Below are positions 1-9,198 of a stretch of DNA of 64,000 bases, piece after piece. Origin of the DNA: Candidatus Hinthialibacter antarcticus (GTDB lineage Bacteria; Hinthialibacterota; Hinthialibacteria; Hinthialibacterales; Hinthialibacteraceae); contig JAVCCE010000072.1 in NCBI GenBank assembly GCA_030765645.1, positions 1-64,000 of the forward strand, read 5' to 3'. Every line of letters begins with the position of its first letter. Position 1 is the first letter of the stretch. The translations under genes and the position numbers were made by a program. A model generated the notes under the pieces. That model saw only the letters and a program-made list of their open reading frames with translations. It had not been told where the DNA came from and did no database searches.

Positions 1-38
1 AAAGCCCGCACTGAAGCGAGCAGAGTTGTACCCATGCC
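1..38 (-). repeat. Family A palindromic repeat, copy 1 (cut by window edge)
   Basis: Read on the minus strand, this piece gives a GGCATGGGTACAACTCTG arm followed by GCTCGCTTCAGTGCGGGC. The same arm and core occur at 19859, 25808 and 41150. The other arm lies before the window. It is upstream of the metal ATPase gene, in intergenic DNA like the other copies. Confidence 0.8.
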
Positions 39-160
39 ATACACAGCGAAAGATTAAGTATTGATGAAGAGGCTTCTATAAATCTCAATTCTATTTGTGA
101 AAAAGTATCCAAATACCGGATGAACCACAAAAAACGTGATCGGAGCCATTTTTTCCAGAC

Positions 161-2068
161 ATGTCACAAAAAGACGGACACTCTCACTTTCATTTTATCG
201 TAGGCAACTCTGAAACGCTTCTCCTTACCTTGTCTACGATGCTCTTATTGCTCGCCGCAGGGATGTACTTTGCGGTTGGCGCAGGCATGGTATATCACTC
301 CGTTCTATTTTTATCCGTTGTTTTGTCGGGTTGGCGGCTGGTTCCAAAAGCATTCAAAAGCGTCAAGAAATTTCGTTTTGATATTTATGTATTGATTATC
401 GTTGCGGTGATCGGCGCTTTGTTCTTAGGCGAATGGTTTGAAGCGGCGTTGGCGTCGTTGCTATTTTCTGTTTCCGGCTGGCTTGAACACTATTCGCAAC
501 ACCGCGCGCAAGATTCAATCCACGCGCTGCTCTCACTCACGCCGGATACGGCAACGGTTCTTGCAGAGGATCGTGAAACAAACGTACGGATTGAAGATGT
601 CGCGCCTGGCTCAAAGGTATTAATTCGACCGGGAGAGCGGGTCCCGCTCGATGGGCGCGTTATTGAAGGCCAGTCTTACTTGGATGAAAGCCCGTTGACG
701 GGCGAATCAAACCCTCAGGCAAAAGAGAAGGGCGATTCTGTTCTTGCTGGGTCAATGAACCAGGACGGCCTGCTGGTGATTCAAACCGAAAAACCGTTTC
801 AAGATTCGATTATTTCAAACGTCGCCCGCTTGGTTGATTCAGCCAAACGACAACCGACCGAAATTGAAACAACGGTTGAGTCGTTTGCAAAATATTATAC
901 GCCTTTGATTTTGGTGATCGCGTTATCGGTTTTTTTAGCAGGAAGCCTTCTGACCTATGATTGGACGACCTGGTTCTACCGAGCGTTGGTTATCTTGGTG
1001 GTTGGCTGCCCCTGTGCATTTTTGATTTCGACTCCAGTGGCGATGTTAGCGGCGCTGTCGAATGCGGCGCGGCATGGCGTGATCATTAAAGGCGGACGCT
1101 ATCTCGAAGAAATTGGCCGGGCGCGCTCAATCTCGTTCGATAAGACGGGCGCTTTAACCGAAGGGCGTCCGCAGGTGAGTTCGGTTTCTCCGCTGAATGG
1201 GTACCAAGTCGATGACGTGTTGCTCGCGGCGGGCGCATTGAGCCAGGGATCGACTCATCCGTTATCACGTTCCATCTGGGAGTATTCCAGAGAGCGCATT
1301 CATACTTTCCCTGCAACGAGCGACTTCAATAATTTACCGGGCCGGGGGGCCGCCGCATCTATTAACGGGATGCCCCATTGGCTCGGCAGTTTGCGCCTTA
1401 TGCAAGAGCAGGGCGTTTGTACGGAAGAGCAAGCCAGTCAACTCCAGCAATCTGAAACAGGCGGTAAGACGCTGGTGGCGGTTGCGAAACAAGCGGGCGC
1501 CATTGGGGCGATTTCGCTTTGCGATCCGGTGCGCAGCGATGCGGTTTTGGCCTTAGAGCGCTTGCGGGAATTAGGCGTTGATCAAATCGCCATGTTGACG
1601 GGCGACCGTCGCGAAGCCGCGTTAGGCGTTGCGGAACAACTACGCATTGAAGAAGTCCACGCGCAGCTTCTTCCGCAAGATAAAGCAGAATTGATTCAAT
1701 CGCAAACGCTCAAAGCGCCCCCATCCATCATGGTCGGCGATGGGATCAATGATGCGCCTGCTTTGGCGTCGGCGAGCGTTGGCGTCGCGATTGGCGCAAG
1801 AGGATCAGATATTGCGATTGAGTCCGCGCCGATAACTCTGTTGGCGGACGATTTGACCCGCATCCCTTGGCTGATTGGATTGAGCCGCCGTACGCGCTCG
1901 GTGATCCATAGTAACATCGCAATTGCGCTTGGCATAAAGTTCGGCTTTGTATTGATGGCCGTAATGGGAGCGTCTGCATTATGGGTCGCTGTTTTGGCGG
2001 ATGTCGGCGCCGCTCTATTGGTAATTTTAAACAGTATGAGATTATTGCGCTGGAACAATGAAACGTAA
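161..2068 (+). CDS. Zn2+/Cd2+/Pb2+-type P1B ATPase (heavy-metal efflux pump)
   Basis: An inner-membrane ATPase that exports divalent heavy metals. The sequence shows the actuator-domain TGES loop near residue 180, the membrane metal site CPC near 283-285, the phosphorylated aspartate in DKTGALTEG near 327, an HP motif (STHPLS), and GDGINDAPAL near 526. The last helices carry a Lys (GIKFGF) and a DxG motif (ADVGAALLV); in this family those features with CPC mark Zn/Cd/Pb transport rather than copper. At 635 aa it lacks the usual N-terminal HMA domain and has only a short His-containing tail (HSHFHF). The ATG start has a poor ribosome site. It stands alone ahead of the thiamine genes. Substrate is inferred from motifs. 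Confidence 0.93.
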   Translation: MSQKDGHSHFHFIVGNSETLLLTLSTMLLLLAAGMYFAVGAGMVYHSVLFLSVVLSGWRLVPKAFKSVKKFRFDIYVLIIVAVIGALFLGEWFEAALASLLFSVSGWLEHYSQHRAQDSIHALLSLTPDTATVLAEDRETNVRIEDVAPGSKVLIRPGERVPLDGRVIEGQSYLDESPLTGESNPQAKEKGDSVLAGSMNQDGLLVIQTEKPFQDSIISNVARLVDSAKRQPTEIETTVESFAKYYTPLILVIALSVFLAGSLLTYDWTTWFYRALVILVVGCPCAFLISTPVAMLAALSNAARHGVIIKGGRYLEEIGRARSISFDKTGALTEGRPQVSSVSPLNGYQVDDVLLAAGALSQGSTHPLSRSIWEYSRERIHTFPATSDFNNLPGRGAAASINGMPHWLGSLRLMQEQGVCTEEQASQLQQSETGGKTLVAVAKQAGAIGAISLCDPVRSDAVLALERLRELGVDQIAMLTGDRREAALGVAEQLRIEEVHAQLLPQDKAELIQSQTLKAPPSIMVGDGINDAPALASASVGVAIGARGSDIAIESAPITLLADDLTRIPWLIGLSRRTRSVIHSNIAIALGIKFGFVLMAVMGASALWVAVLADVGAALLVILNSMRLLRWNNET

Positions 2069-2141
2069 GATTATAGATTGCCTTGACAAGCCTTCGCGTC
2101 GCCGATAGCTTCAATATATCATCCAATGAAACGCTGAAACC

Positions 2142-2348
2142 ATGATAACGATCCAACTCAACGGGAAACCAAAAGAGATTCAACAAGACTGTACGGTTAT
2201 GCAGTTGCTGGAACAGCTTGCATTGCATCACAAACGAGTTGCGGTTGAAATTAACCGTGAAATTCTCAAACGCGATGCGTATGAAGAACATCGCATTAAA
2301 GACGGCGATGAGATTGAAGTTCTCCAGTTTGTCGGCGGGGGATCATAA
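2142..2348 (+). CDS. thiS: Sulfur carrier protein ThiS with an extra C-terminal Ser
   Basis: A small beta-grasp sulfur carrier that delivers sulfur, as a C-terminal thiocarboxylate, to ThiG for making the thiazole of thiamine. At 68 aa it has the usual ThiS length and the typical pattern of a MITIQLNGKPKEI start and a DGDEIEVLQFVGGG end. It sits 21 bp before thiG, which supports the assignment. The odd feature is the last residue: the frame reads V-G-G-G-S-stop, so the Gly-Gly normally exposed for adenylation is capped by a serine. Either the Ser is removed first, as is known for some other sulfur carriers, or a different activation is used. No thiF or thiH is next to it. No TPP riboswitch consensus is visible in the short upstream gap. 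Confidence 0.92.
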   Translation: MITIQLNGKPKEIQQDCTVMQLLEQLALHHKRVAVEINREILKRDAYEEHRIKDGDEIEVLQFVGGGS

Positions 2349-2369
2349 CTTACCATTTGAGGAACCATC

Positions 2370-3158
2370 ATGACGCAAACGAATACAACCATACCACAAG
2401 ACGATCCTCTTAAAATTGGGGACATCACCTTACGCTCGCGCTTGATTGTCGGCACGGGGAAATACAAAACCTTCGAAGAAACCGAACAGGCGCTCGAAGA
2501 GTCGGGAACCGAAATGGTCACCGTGGCGCTGCGCCGGGTCGATCTTGGCGCCGACGACCATTTGCTTAACCATATTGATCCCAAAAAATATATCATTCTG
2601 CCGAATACCGCCGGTTGTTACAACGCCGAAGACGCCATTCGCGTTTCGCGGTTAGGCCGGGAAATTGGTAACTCCAATCTGGTCAAACTTGAAGTTTTGG
2701 GCGACCCCGATACGTTGTTGCCGAACCCGTTTGAAACGCTGAAAGCGTTAGAGGTTTTAGTCAAAGAAGGCTTCACTGTAATGACCTACACCAGTGATGA
2801 CCCGGTCGTCGCCAAGCAGCTGGAGGAAGCCGGGTCTGCGGTGGTGATGCCGGCGGGCGCTCCGATTGGCTCCGGGCAGGGAATTCTCAACCGCAATAAT
2901 ATCCGCATTATTTTAGAACGCGCCAAGGTGCCCATCATAGTGGACGCGGGAGTTGGTACGGCGTCTGATGTTTCGCAAGCGTTTGAACTTGGGTGCGAAG
3001 CAGTGTTGTTGAACACGGGCATTGCCGGTGCTAAAGACCCAATCCGTATGGCGCGCGCGATGAAACTTGCCGCATTGGCGGGGCGCGATGCGTATCTATC
3101 GGGGCGCATTCCGAAAAAGCTGTACGCAAACGCGAGCAGCCCTGATCTCGATTTTTAA
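2370..3158 (+). CDS. thiG: Thiazole synthase ThiG
   Basis: Cytoplasmic TIM-barrel enzyme that combines 1-deoxy-D-xylulose 5-phosphate, dehydroglycine and ThiS-bound sulfur into the thiazole phosphate of thiamine. Length (262 aa) is normal. The Schiff-base lysine is Lys106 in [10 protein letters not shown], and the family-typical stretches [26 protein letters not shown]-like ILPNTAG and [12 protein letters not shown] are all present. It has a good ribosome site (gagg) and follows thiS by 21 bp. Its TAA stop shares one base with the ATG of thiE, so translation is probably coupled. The dehydroglycine source (ThiH or ThiO) is not in the window. Confidence 0.97.
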   Translation: MTQTNTTIPQDDPLKIGDITLRSRLIVGTGKYKTFEETEQALEESGTEMVTVALRRVDLGADDHLLNHIDPKKYIILPNTAGCYNAEDAIRVSRLGREIGNSNLVKLEVLGDPDTLLPNPFETLKALEVLVKEGFTVMTYTSDDPVVAKQLEEAGSAVVMPAGAPIGSGQGILNRNNIRIILERAKVPIIVDAGVGTASDVSQAFELGCEAVLLNTGIAGAKDPIRMARAMKLAALAGRDAYLSGRIPKKLYANASSPDLDF

Positions 3159-4225
3159 TGAACACTCCTCACGATTCAGGATTATATCGTTTGATTGACG
3201 CCAATGCTGACCGCACAGCGGAGGCGTTGCGCGTCGTCGGCGATATTGCCCGTTTTATTTTAGACGATCAGGAGATCGCTGGTCGTTGTAAGGCGATCCG
3301 CAGCGAGTTTTGGGCTGTCTATGCGTCAGTCCCTGGGCTTCAACAAAAAGGGCTGGCGAGCCGGGACAGCGTTGGTGATGTCGGACGCGAATTTCCCTCC
3401 ATCGCCCATCAAGATGTTAGTCAGGTATTGAAATCAAACATTCACCGCGCACAAGAGTCGCTTCGGGTTTTGGAAGAAGCGTTTCGTTCGATTGACCAAG
3501 CAGCGTCGCAAAAAATTTCGACCTTTCGTTATCAATGCTATGACATTGAGCCACCGATGATGCAAGCAATGGACAGCTGGTCATTACAACAGAAATTAGA
3601 TTTCGGTTTGTATGTCGTATTAGGCAGCGAATTTTCGAATGGGCGTGATTTTCTCGAAGTCGCTGAAAAGGCGATGCGCGGCGGAGCGGGCGCGATCCAA
3701 CTGCGCGATAAGCAGATGGGCAAGCGTGAACTACTGCAATGGGCGAAGCGGCTGAGAGAACTTACCGCGCAATACGGCGCGACTTTTATCATAAACGATC
3801 ACATTGACATTGCGTTGACGGTTGAGGCGGACGGAATCCACTTAGGTCAGGGCGATTTCCCAATTGCTGAAGCGCGCCGCATCATGGGGCCGCGCTTTAT
3901 TATTGGCGCATCGACTCACTCGGTTGACCAGGCAAAACAGGCCATTGATGAGGGATGCAGCTATTTCAATGTTGGGCCGGTTTTTTCGACGCAAACCAAA
4001 AAATTAACCATCACTCCCGTCGGGCTTGAGCTTGTGCGCGAGATATCCTCACAGTTTGAGTTTCCTTTCACTGTGATGGGGGGAATTAAACTGGAGCACG
4101 TTGGGTCGTTGATCGAATGCGGCGCGAGAAGAATTGCCGTTGTGACTGCGGTCGTTGGCGTTGATGATATTGAAGCAGCTGCGCGCGCATTTTGTGATGA
4201 AATTGCGCAGCATGTCAAATCTTAG
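3158..4225 (+). CDS. thiE: Fused ThiD2-ThiE: HMP-phosphate kinase / thiamine-phosphate synthase
   Basis: Predicted two-domain thiamine enzyme. The C-terminal part (about 150-350) is thiamine-phosphate synthase, which joins HMP-PP and thiazole phosphate; it shows GAIQLRDKQM, FIINDHIDIAL, GIHLGQGDFP, GASTHSVDQA and FTVMGGI. The N-terminal part (about 1-140), with LYRLIDANADRTAEALRVV and ARFILDD, matches the ThiD2 family often fused to ThiE in cyanobacteria and other phyla. ThiD2 has been described as an HMP-phosphate kinase that does not act on free HMP. At 355 aa it is much longer than ThiE alone (about 210 aa), as a fusion should be. It overlaps thiG by one base, giving thiS-thiG-thiE as an operon. 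The ThiE call is firm; the kinase activity of the N-terminal domain is taken from family knowledge. Confidence 0.92.
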   Translation: MNTPHDSGLYRLIDANADRTAEALRVVGDIARFILDDQEIAGRCKAIRSEFWAVYASVPGLQQKGLASRDSVGDVGREFPSIAHQDVSQVLKSNIHRAQESLRVLEEAFRSIDQAASQKISTFRYQCYDIEPPMMQAMDSWSLQQKLDFGLYVVLGSEFSNGRDFLEVAEKAMRGGAGAIQLRDKQMGKRELLQWAKRLRELTAQYGATFIINDHIDIALTVEADGIHLGQGDFPIAEARRIMGPRFIIGASTHSVDQAKQAIDEGCSYFNVGPVFSTQTKKLTITPVGLELVREISSQFEFPFTVMGGIKLEHVGSLIECGARRIAVVTAVVGVDDIEAAARAFCDEIAQHVKS

Positions 4226-4248
4226 ATTGTATAACAGGCCAACCCATT

Positions 4249-7128
4249 GTGAATGATTTTGTCATTACGCTTCAAAACAAAGTCCTTCAAGTTTTGTCGG
4301 AACTCGGTGCTGCGCACGGCGAACAAGAAGATGATCTGCAACGCTTCCTGAGTGCGCTTGTTGAGTTTGCGCCGAAATCCGCGAACAGCGTGAACCTTCA
4401 CCCGGAGTTAATCGCTTCTCTGTTTACTTCCGGCCTCTCAAAAAGGCGGCGCCGCAAATCATACGTCTCGATACTATCGGCGTGGCGGGAGCGTATCGAC
4501 GACGCTGAGTTGTCTCTGCGCCGTTTTCATCGCTCGGAGCTGATCCGTATCGCTATCCGCGACCTATGCGGAATCGCTGGCATTCAAGTTATTACAAACG
4601 AACTCGCTTTGCTCGCAGACGTTGTCGTGTCGGATGTCTATGACCGTCTGTGGAATGAGCACGTATTGAAGCACGGTGAGCCGATTGGAGAATCTTCGGG
4701 CGAATCGTCGCGGATGTGCGTCATTGGCATGGGAAAGCAAGGCGGCTATGAGCTGAATTTTAGTTCTGATATTGATGTGATGTTTGCTTACGAAGAAGAT
4801 GGTGAGACGGCGGGTGGGCCTCAGGGCAAATTAGAGAACCGCATTTTTTTTACCAATTTTGCGCAAGAGTTTTGCGACATACTGACGCGACCGACGCCAG
4901 ACGGATTTTTATATCGCATTGATACTCGACTGCGTCCTGAAGGCGGTAGCGGCATGTTGGCTACGCCGCTAATGGCTGTCGAAATTTATTATCATACCTA
5001 CGGTCAAAATTGGGAGCGGCAAGCGTTAATAAAAGCGCGCCCCATTGCGGGCGATGATGAAGTGGGCCGTCGCTTCATGTCGCTAATTACGCCGTTTACC
5101 TATCGGCGCTTGGTTGATGATATTGAAATCGCCGATGTATTGCGCGATGTAGACCGCTTGCGGATTCGTTCCATGCAAGAAATCGGCGAAGAGAAGCAGC
5201 GAGTTAATTTTAAGAACGGCTACGGCGGCATTCGCGACGTTGAATTTTTTGTGCAAGCAGTGCAGATGCTGTATGGACGCCAATATCCAGAAGTGAAGCT
5301 TGCTGGCACCTTGGTATCGTTGCAACGCATGTTTGAAAGCCATTTGTTGCATTCAAGCGACTATGAGACGCTGACAAGCGCGTATCAGTTCTTGCGGCGC
5401 ATCGAGCACCGGATGCAAATGGTCAATGAGCAGCAAGTCTATGAACTGCCCGCTGACGAAGAAGAACGCGCCCGACTGGCGCGTAGTATGGACTATGAGA
5501 ATTACGCCGCTCTCGAAGCCGATTATCAAAAAATTACAGCGAACGTACGCAAAATATACGAAGGCGTTTTTCAACGTACCGAGTGGGAAGACCCTTCCTC
5601 TCTGATAATAGAAGCGGAGCGGGTTACGCCTGAAATCGAAGCCCTGCTGGGGGAATATGATTTTGAAAATCCCCGTCAGGCGTTTAGCTTTTTAAAGGCG
5701 TTGCAAAAAGCCAGTGAGCCTCATCTTCAACCCAAAACAACCCGCTTGTTCAAAGCAATCTTACCGCGATTGCTGCATATTCTAAAAGAAAGCCCTGATT
5801 CGGATATGGCGCTGTCGAACTTCGAAAAGCTGATTTCCAACTTTCGGGCGCGGACAGCGTTGTACGAAGAAATGAATAACCAGCGCTCGGTGTTTAACCT
5901 GCTGGTTTCGATTATTAGCTGTAGCCATTTTTTAACGCGCCTAATTTTACGCGACCCGTCTTTGATGGAGACGCTTGGTTCGGAAGAACTGCTTGAAACG
6001 CCGATTGTCGAAGAGACGTTGCAGCGCCATTTGACGCTAATTCAATCAGCGCACCAATCAGAAACATTGCGCGATCACTTATTGCGCGTACAAAACGCGG
6101 CGATGTTTCGCAGCGGCGTGCGCTTTATTCTCGGAATAACCGGCGTCGAGCAAACTGGGCGCGATCTCGCCCAAATCGCTGATTTTGTTTTGAACCATTC
6201 GTTCCAACCGGTTACAGAACAGCTAACAGAGCGTTTTCCAACTTTCACCCGGAACTGTTCGGATAATGTTGCGGTGATTGGATATGGCAAGTTGGGAGGC
6301 CGTGATTTTAATATCGCCTCTGATTGCGATATTGTGTTTGTGTATGAAGAAGGGAACTGTGACGGCGAAGTCGGGGCAGGTGAATTTTTTCATCGCTGGG
6401 CGGGAAAGTACGTTAATTATCTCGAATCAAAAAGCGCATTGGGGTTTTTGTATAAACCAGACGCGCGTTTGCGTCCACACGGGCACAACAGTCCAATGGC
6501 TTGCAACTGGGAGAGTTTTACTGATTATTACGAGAACCATGCGCAGTTATGGGAGAAGATGGCGCTGTCTCGCGCGCGCTGGATTGGCGGGGCGGATTCT
6601 CTGCGAGCGAAGCTATCGGATTTTCAGCAAAAGCTATTGTTTCAGCGGGCGTTACGACGAGACGAATTTGAAGCGATTTTAGACATGCGGCGAAAAATTG
6701 AACAAGAGAAACAATCCGAAGTTCTCAAAGCGGGCCCCGGAGGTTTGGTCGATGTCGAATTTATCGCCCAGACATTATTATTGCACTATGGCTGTACTCA
6801 CCCGGCAATACGCTCAACGGCTACCATCGAGGTCATTCGGCTTGCCGCTAAGGAAGGCCTATTGGATGAGCAAGCGGCGAGTCCACTGATCGAATCATAT
6901 TTGTTTCTGCGGGAAATTGAGAATAGGCTGCGAATTGTTAACAATGTTTCAATGGACGGCATCCCAAAGCAGCAGGATGAACTTGAAGAGCTAACGCGTC
7001 GTTATGCGCTGCGCCTCGATACGGAGAAGCCTACTCCGGAAATATTCTTGCAGTGGATCGCAGAGCACACGCACCAAGTGCGAAAAATTTTCAATCAGTT
7101 TTTTAATGAGCAAATGAACCAAGCCTAG
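4249..7128 (+). CDS. glnE: Glutamine synthetase adenylyltransferase / deadenylase GlnE
   Basis: Bifunctional regulator that adds AMP to, and removes it from, glutamine synthetase in response to nitrogen status. The 959-aa length matches the family. It contains two nucleotidyltransferase domains: the first signature is GMGKQGGYELNFSSDIDVMF near residues 160-180, the second GYGKLGGRDFNIASDCDIVF near 678-697. Each is followed by the helical PII-type domain. The start is GTG at 4249, and the protein begins MNDFVITLQNK. It lies 23 bp after thiE on the same strand, so it may be co-transcribed, though no functional link is evident. The gene ends 14 bp from a convergent orphan gene. glnA and glnB/glnD are not in the window. 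Confidence 0.96.
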   Translation: MNDFVITLQNKVLQVLSELGAAHGEQEDDLQRFLSALVEFAPKSANSVNLHPELIASLFTSGLSKRRRRKSYVSILSAWRERIDDAELSLRRFHRSELIRIAIRDLCGIAGIQVITNELALLADVVVSDVYDRLWNEHVLKHGEPIGESSGESSRMCVIGMGKQGGYELNFSSDIDVMFAYEEDGETAGGPQGKLENRIFFTNFAQEFCDILTRPTPDGFLYRIDTRLRPEGGSGMLATPLMAVEIYYHTYGQNWERQALIKARPIAGDDEVGRRFMSLITPFTYRRLVDDIEIADVLRDVDRLRIRSMQEIGEEKQRVNFKNGYGGIRDVEFFVQAVQMLYGRQYPEVKLAGTLVSLQRMFESHLLHSSDYETLTSAYQFLRRIEHRMQMVNEQQVYELPADEEERARLARSMDYENYAALEADYQKITANVRKIYEGVFQRTEWEDPSSLIIEAERVTPEIEALLGEYDFENPRQAFSFLKALQKASEPHLQPKTTRLFKAILPRLLHILKESPDSDMALSNFEKLISNFRARTALYEEMNNQRSVFNLLVSIISCSHFLTRLILRDPSLMETLGSEELLETPIVEETLQRHLTLIQSAHQSETLRDHLLRVQNAAMFRSGVRFILGITGVEQTGRDLAQIADFVLNHSFQPVTEQLTERFPTFTRNCSDNVAVIGYGKLGGRDFNIASDCDIVFVYEEGNCDGEVGAGEFFHRWAGKYVNYLESKSALGFLYKPDARLRPHGHNSPMACNWESFTDYYENHAQLWEKMALSRARWIGGADSLRAKLSDFQQKLLFQRALRRDEFEAILDMRRKIEQEKQSEVLKAGPGGLVDVEFIAQTLLLHYGCTHPAIRSTATIEVIRLAAKEGLLDEQAASPLIESYLFLREIENRLRIVNNVSMDGIPKQQDELEELTRRYALRLDTEKPTPEIFLQWIAEHTHQVRKIFNQFFNEQMNQA

Positions 7129-7142
7129 AGTGATTGTGCGCT

Positions 7143-8681
7143 TTAACGGCGTTTTGATCCCATAACCATCCGGCTAATTTTCTTTTTCTTCGTGGGGGTG
7201 ATATTGGTCGGCGTATTGGTGTCAATCGAGGTTCGGTTTTGCAGCTGTTCATCTACTTTTTGGTGGATTGCTTCTTGGTCTTTATAGCGCTGAATCGCTT
7301 GTCCAATCATGTTGTGTTGAACGTCAACCAGTGATTGTTGTGAACGTACGACATCCATTTTGCGACGCTGTTGTTCAATTTTTTGTTGCAAGCGTGCTTT
7401 TGCTTTAAGCATTTCTTGATATTCAGGAGAATTGGGGTCCATGGTTTCTGTTGCCGCCGCGATATCTTTTGCCATTTGCTCTAATTCGCCTTGAACCGCA
7501 CGAAATTCTTGCTCGAAAACCTCTCCCATATATTTCAACATGTCTCCATGTAGGTTAAGAATAATGCTTTGCTTTAAGCGAACGCTATGTTGAAATCCCG
7601 GTACGCGGTTGAAATCAAATGCCACGGCGCTTCTCGCTCGAGCGTAATCACCGAGGCGGGATTGAATTTTCTGAAGAATTTGCGGAATCGCTTTTCGGTC
7701 CATTAATCCAATTTTCACTTGGATTAAACAGCGTAGCAATTTAGGCAGTTCTAAGAGAACCGGACGGTCTCTCATGTGGCCTTGTACCAACGCTTCCACA
7801 TGTTTTAAGTCGTCAATTGATCTTTCCATCGAAAGTTTTGCGCGGTCTTTTCTTTCTTTAAATTCGAGCGCTTTCGGCGTGTCTCCAAAGCCTGCGCGCT
7901 CTAATTTAGTCAGAAAGTAATTGGTCATTTCTAACAACAAATAGCCGGTCGTTTCGCTGTATTGGACCACGTCGTATGCTTGGTCCAAAATCATGGTAAA
8001 AAACGGTTTTATTGGATCTTCATCATCCATGTCTGTGGAGCGGGAACGGATGGATTTGATTTCTTCGGGGCTAAAAATCAGGCTGATTTCTTGCCGTAGA
8101 GCAGGTTGTACATTCGATTTTGATTGAGTTGGGGCAAAAAAATGGAACAGCCGGGTGCGAATTGAAATAACGCCGTCGGTTTTTTGCAGGCAAAGCTGAT
8201 TATTGATATCAAGCATTGAGGTAAAGACAGCGGATACTTCTTTAATGCTTTTACCTTGGATTTGCTCATCTATATTGTCTAATAATTCGTATAATTCTTT
8301 CCGTTTTTCTTTGACCAGGCGAAGTCCATCTACTTTTTCGCCGGTTTCGGGGTCGAGATCTTCTGCATTGTCGAAACTTAAGTCTTTAAAAATTAAGTCT
8401 CTAACTGTTTCATGTACGTTTTGGGTTGCGGTTAATTCTTCTAAGTAGTGTTTAGATTTTTTCTCTTTTAGATCTTCGAGGGGCTCTTCGTCCTCGTCGT
8501 CATCAATGGCTCGTTCTTCGGTTGGTGCTGATTCTTCTATATTCGCATCAGTCGAAAGATCATTAATGAAGTCAAGGTCTAACTCTTCAACTTCAAGAGG
8601 GTTAGACGGTTCCCCCGCCTCTAAATCCAACGGGTTTTTTTCAGGGCTAGATTTTGCTTGTTGAAGTAGTCTCTTTTTCAT
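7143..8681 (-). CDS. Orphan acidic/coiled-coil cytoplasmic protein (512 aa)
   Basis: I do not recognise this family. The protein starts with a very acidic low-complexity stretch (residues about 15-85, rich in D and E), continues as a mostly helical body, has a strong coiled coil near 400-480 (ELEQMAKDIAAA, KARLQQKIEQQRRKMDVV), and ends in a basic tail (KKKKISRMVMGSKRR). No signal peptide or membrane segment is seen, so it is probably cytoplasmic. The charge split resembles proteins that scaffold or bind nucleic acid, but that is only a guess. Codon usage and continuous length support a real gene. It converges with glnE. Other charged coiled-coil orphans lie at 10692, 12452 and 21162; I saw no clear sequence identity among them. 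Confidence 0.8.
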   Translation of the reverse strand: MKKRLLQQAKSSPEKNPLDLEAGEPSNPLEVEELDLDFINDLSTDANIEESAPTEERAIDDDEDEEPLEDLKEKKSKHYLEELTATQNVHETVRDLIFKDLSFDNAEDLDPETGEKVDGLRLVKEKRKELYELLDNIDEQIQGKSIKEVSAVFTSMLDINNQLCLQKTDGVISIRTRLFHFFAPTQSKSNVQPALRQEISLIFSPEEIKSIRSRSTDMDDEDPIKPFFTMILDQAYDVVQYSETTGYLLLEMTNYFLTKLERAGFGDTPKALEFKERKDRAKLSMERSIDDLKHVEALVQGHMRDRPVLLELPKLLRCLIQVKIGLMDRKAIPQILQKIQSRLGDYARARSAVAFDFNRVPGFQHSVRLKQSIILNLHGDMLKYMGEVFEQEFRAVQGELEQMAKDIAAATETMDPNSPEYQEMLKAKARLQQKIEQQRRKMDVVRSQQSLVDVQHNMIGQAIQRYKDQEAIHQKVDEQLQNRTSIDTNTPTNITPTKKKKISRMVMGSKRR

Positions 8682-8859
8682 ATATCAAATCTTTAATTTA
8701 GGTTAAATTAATGGTGATCGACCCACAATTCACAAAGAACAAAGGGAAGAGTATTGCTTATTTTCAATGCTATATGTCACCTATAACAATTTTAGCACAA
8801 ACCTCACAGTCCAAAAGTATTTTCTGAACTTATTTGCAAAAAGTCTCTCTATTGGTTGG

Positions 8860-9198
8860 TTATTCTGGTGAAGATTTCTCAAGTAGCATATTCATAGCGC
8901 GTGAAAAAAAACTCCACTCTCGGGCGCTTTCTTCCAAAAACTTTTTTCCCTTGGTCGTTATAGAGTAAACCTTTACATTCGGTTTATTTTCCCGCTCCTC
9001 CCACTTTGATTCTATCAGGCCCTCTTTCTCGAATTTGTGCAGAGAAGGGTAGACAGTGCCCTCAGCGATGCTAAAGACTCCAAGGCTCTTATCCTCAAGT
9101 CGTTGGTTAAACGCATACGCATGGCACGGCCCATCGTTGAAAATGCTGAGGATAATTGGTTTTAAGTGGCCCTTTAAAAGTTCGCGATTGAATTTCAT
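8860..9198 (-). CDS. PadR-family transcriptional regulator
   Basis: A 112-aa winged-helix DNA-binding repressor of the PadR type. The fold signature is clear: LKPIILSIFNDGPCHAYAFNQ for the first helices, then EGTVYPSLHKFEKEGLIES for the recognition helix and turn, and VYSITTKGKKFLEE for the wing. PadR proteins usually control a neighbouring efflux or membrane gene and sense phenolics, drugs or stress. Here no permease is next to it: upstream lies a 1-kb gene-free stretch, downstream an orphan gene. The local DNA is more AT-rich than most of the window, so the gene may have been acquired. Its target cannot be inferred from context. Confidence 0.92.
   Translation of the reverse strand: MKFNRELLKGHLKPIILSIFNDGPCHAYAFNQRLEDKSLGVFSIAEGTVYPSLHKFEKEGLIESKWEERENKPNVKVYSITTKGKKFLEESAREWSFFSRAMNMLLEKSSPE

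Noticed and set aside
2069-2141. TPP riboswitch ahead of thiS
   Set aside because: The 73-bp gap lacks the CUGAGA and GGGGUGC-type core motifs and is too short to hold the full aptamer.
1746-2291. 181-aa minus-strand frame across the end of the metal ATPase gene
   Set aside because: It is antisense to two well-supported genes (ATPase and thiS), has no recognisable domain, and its composition is that of a shadow frame.
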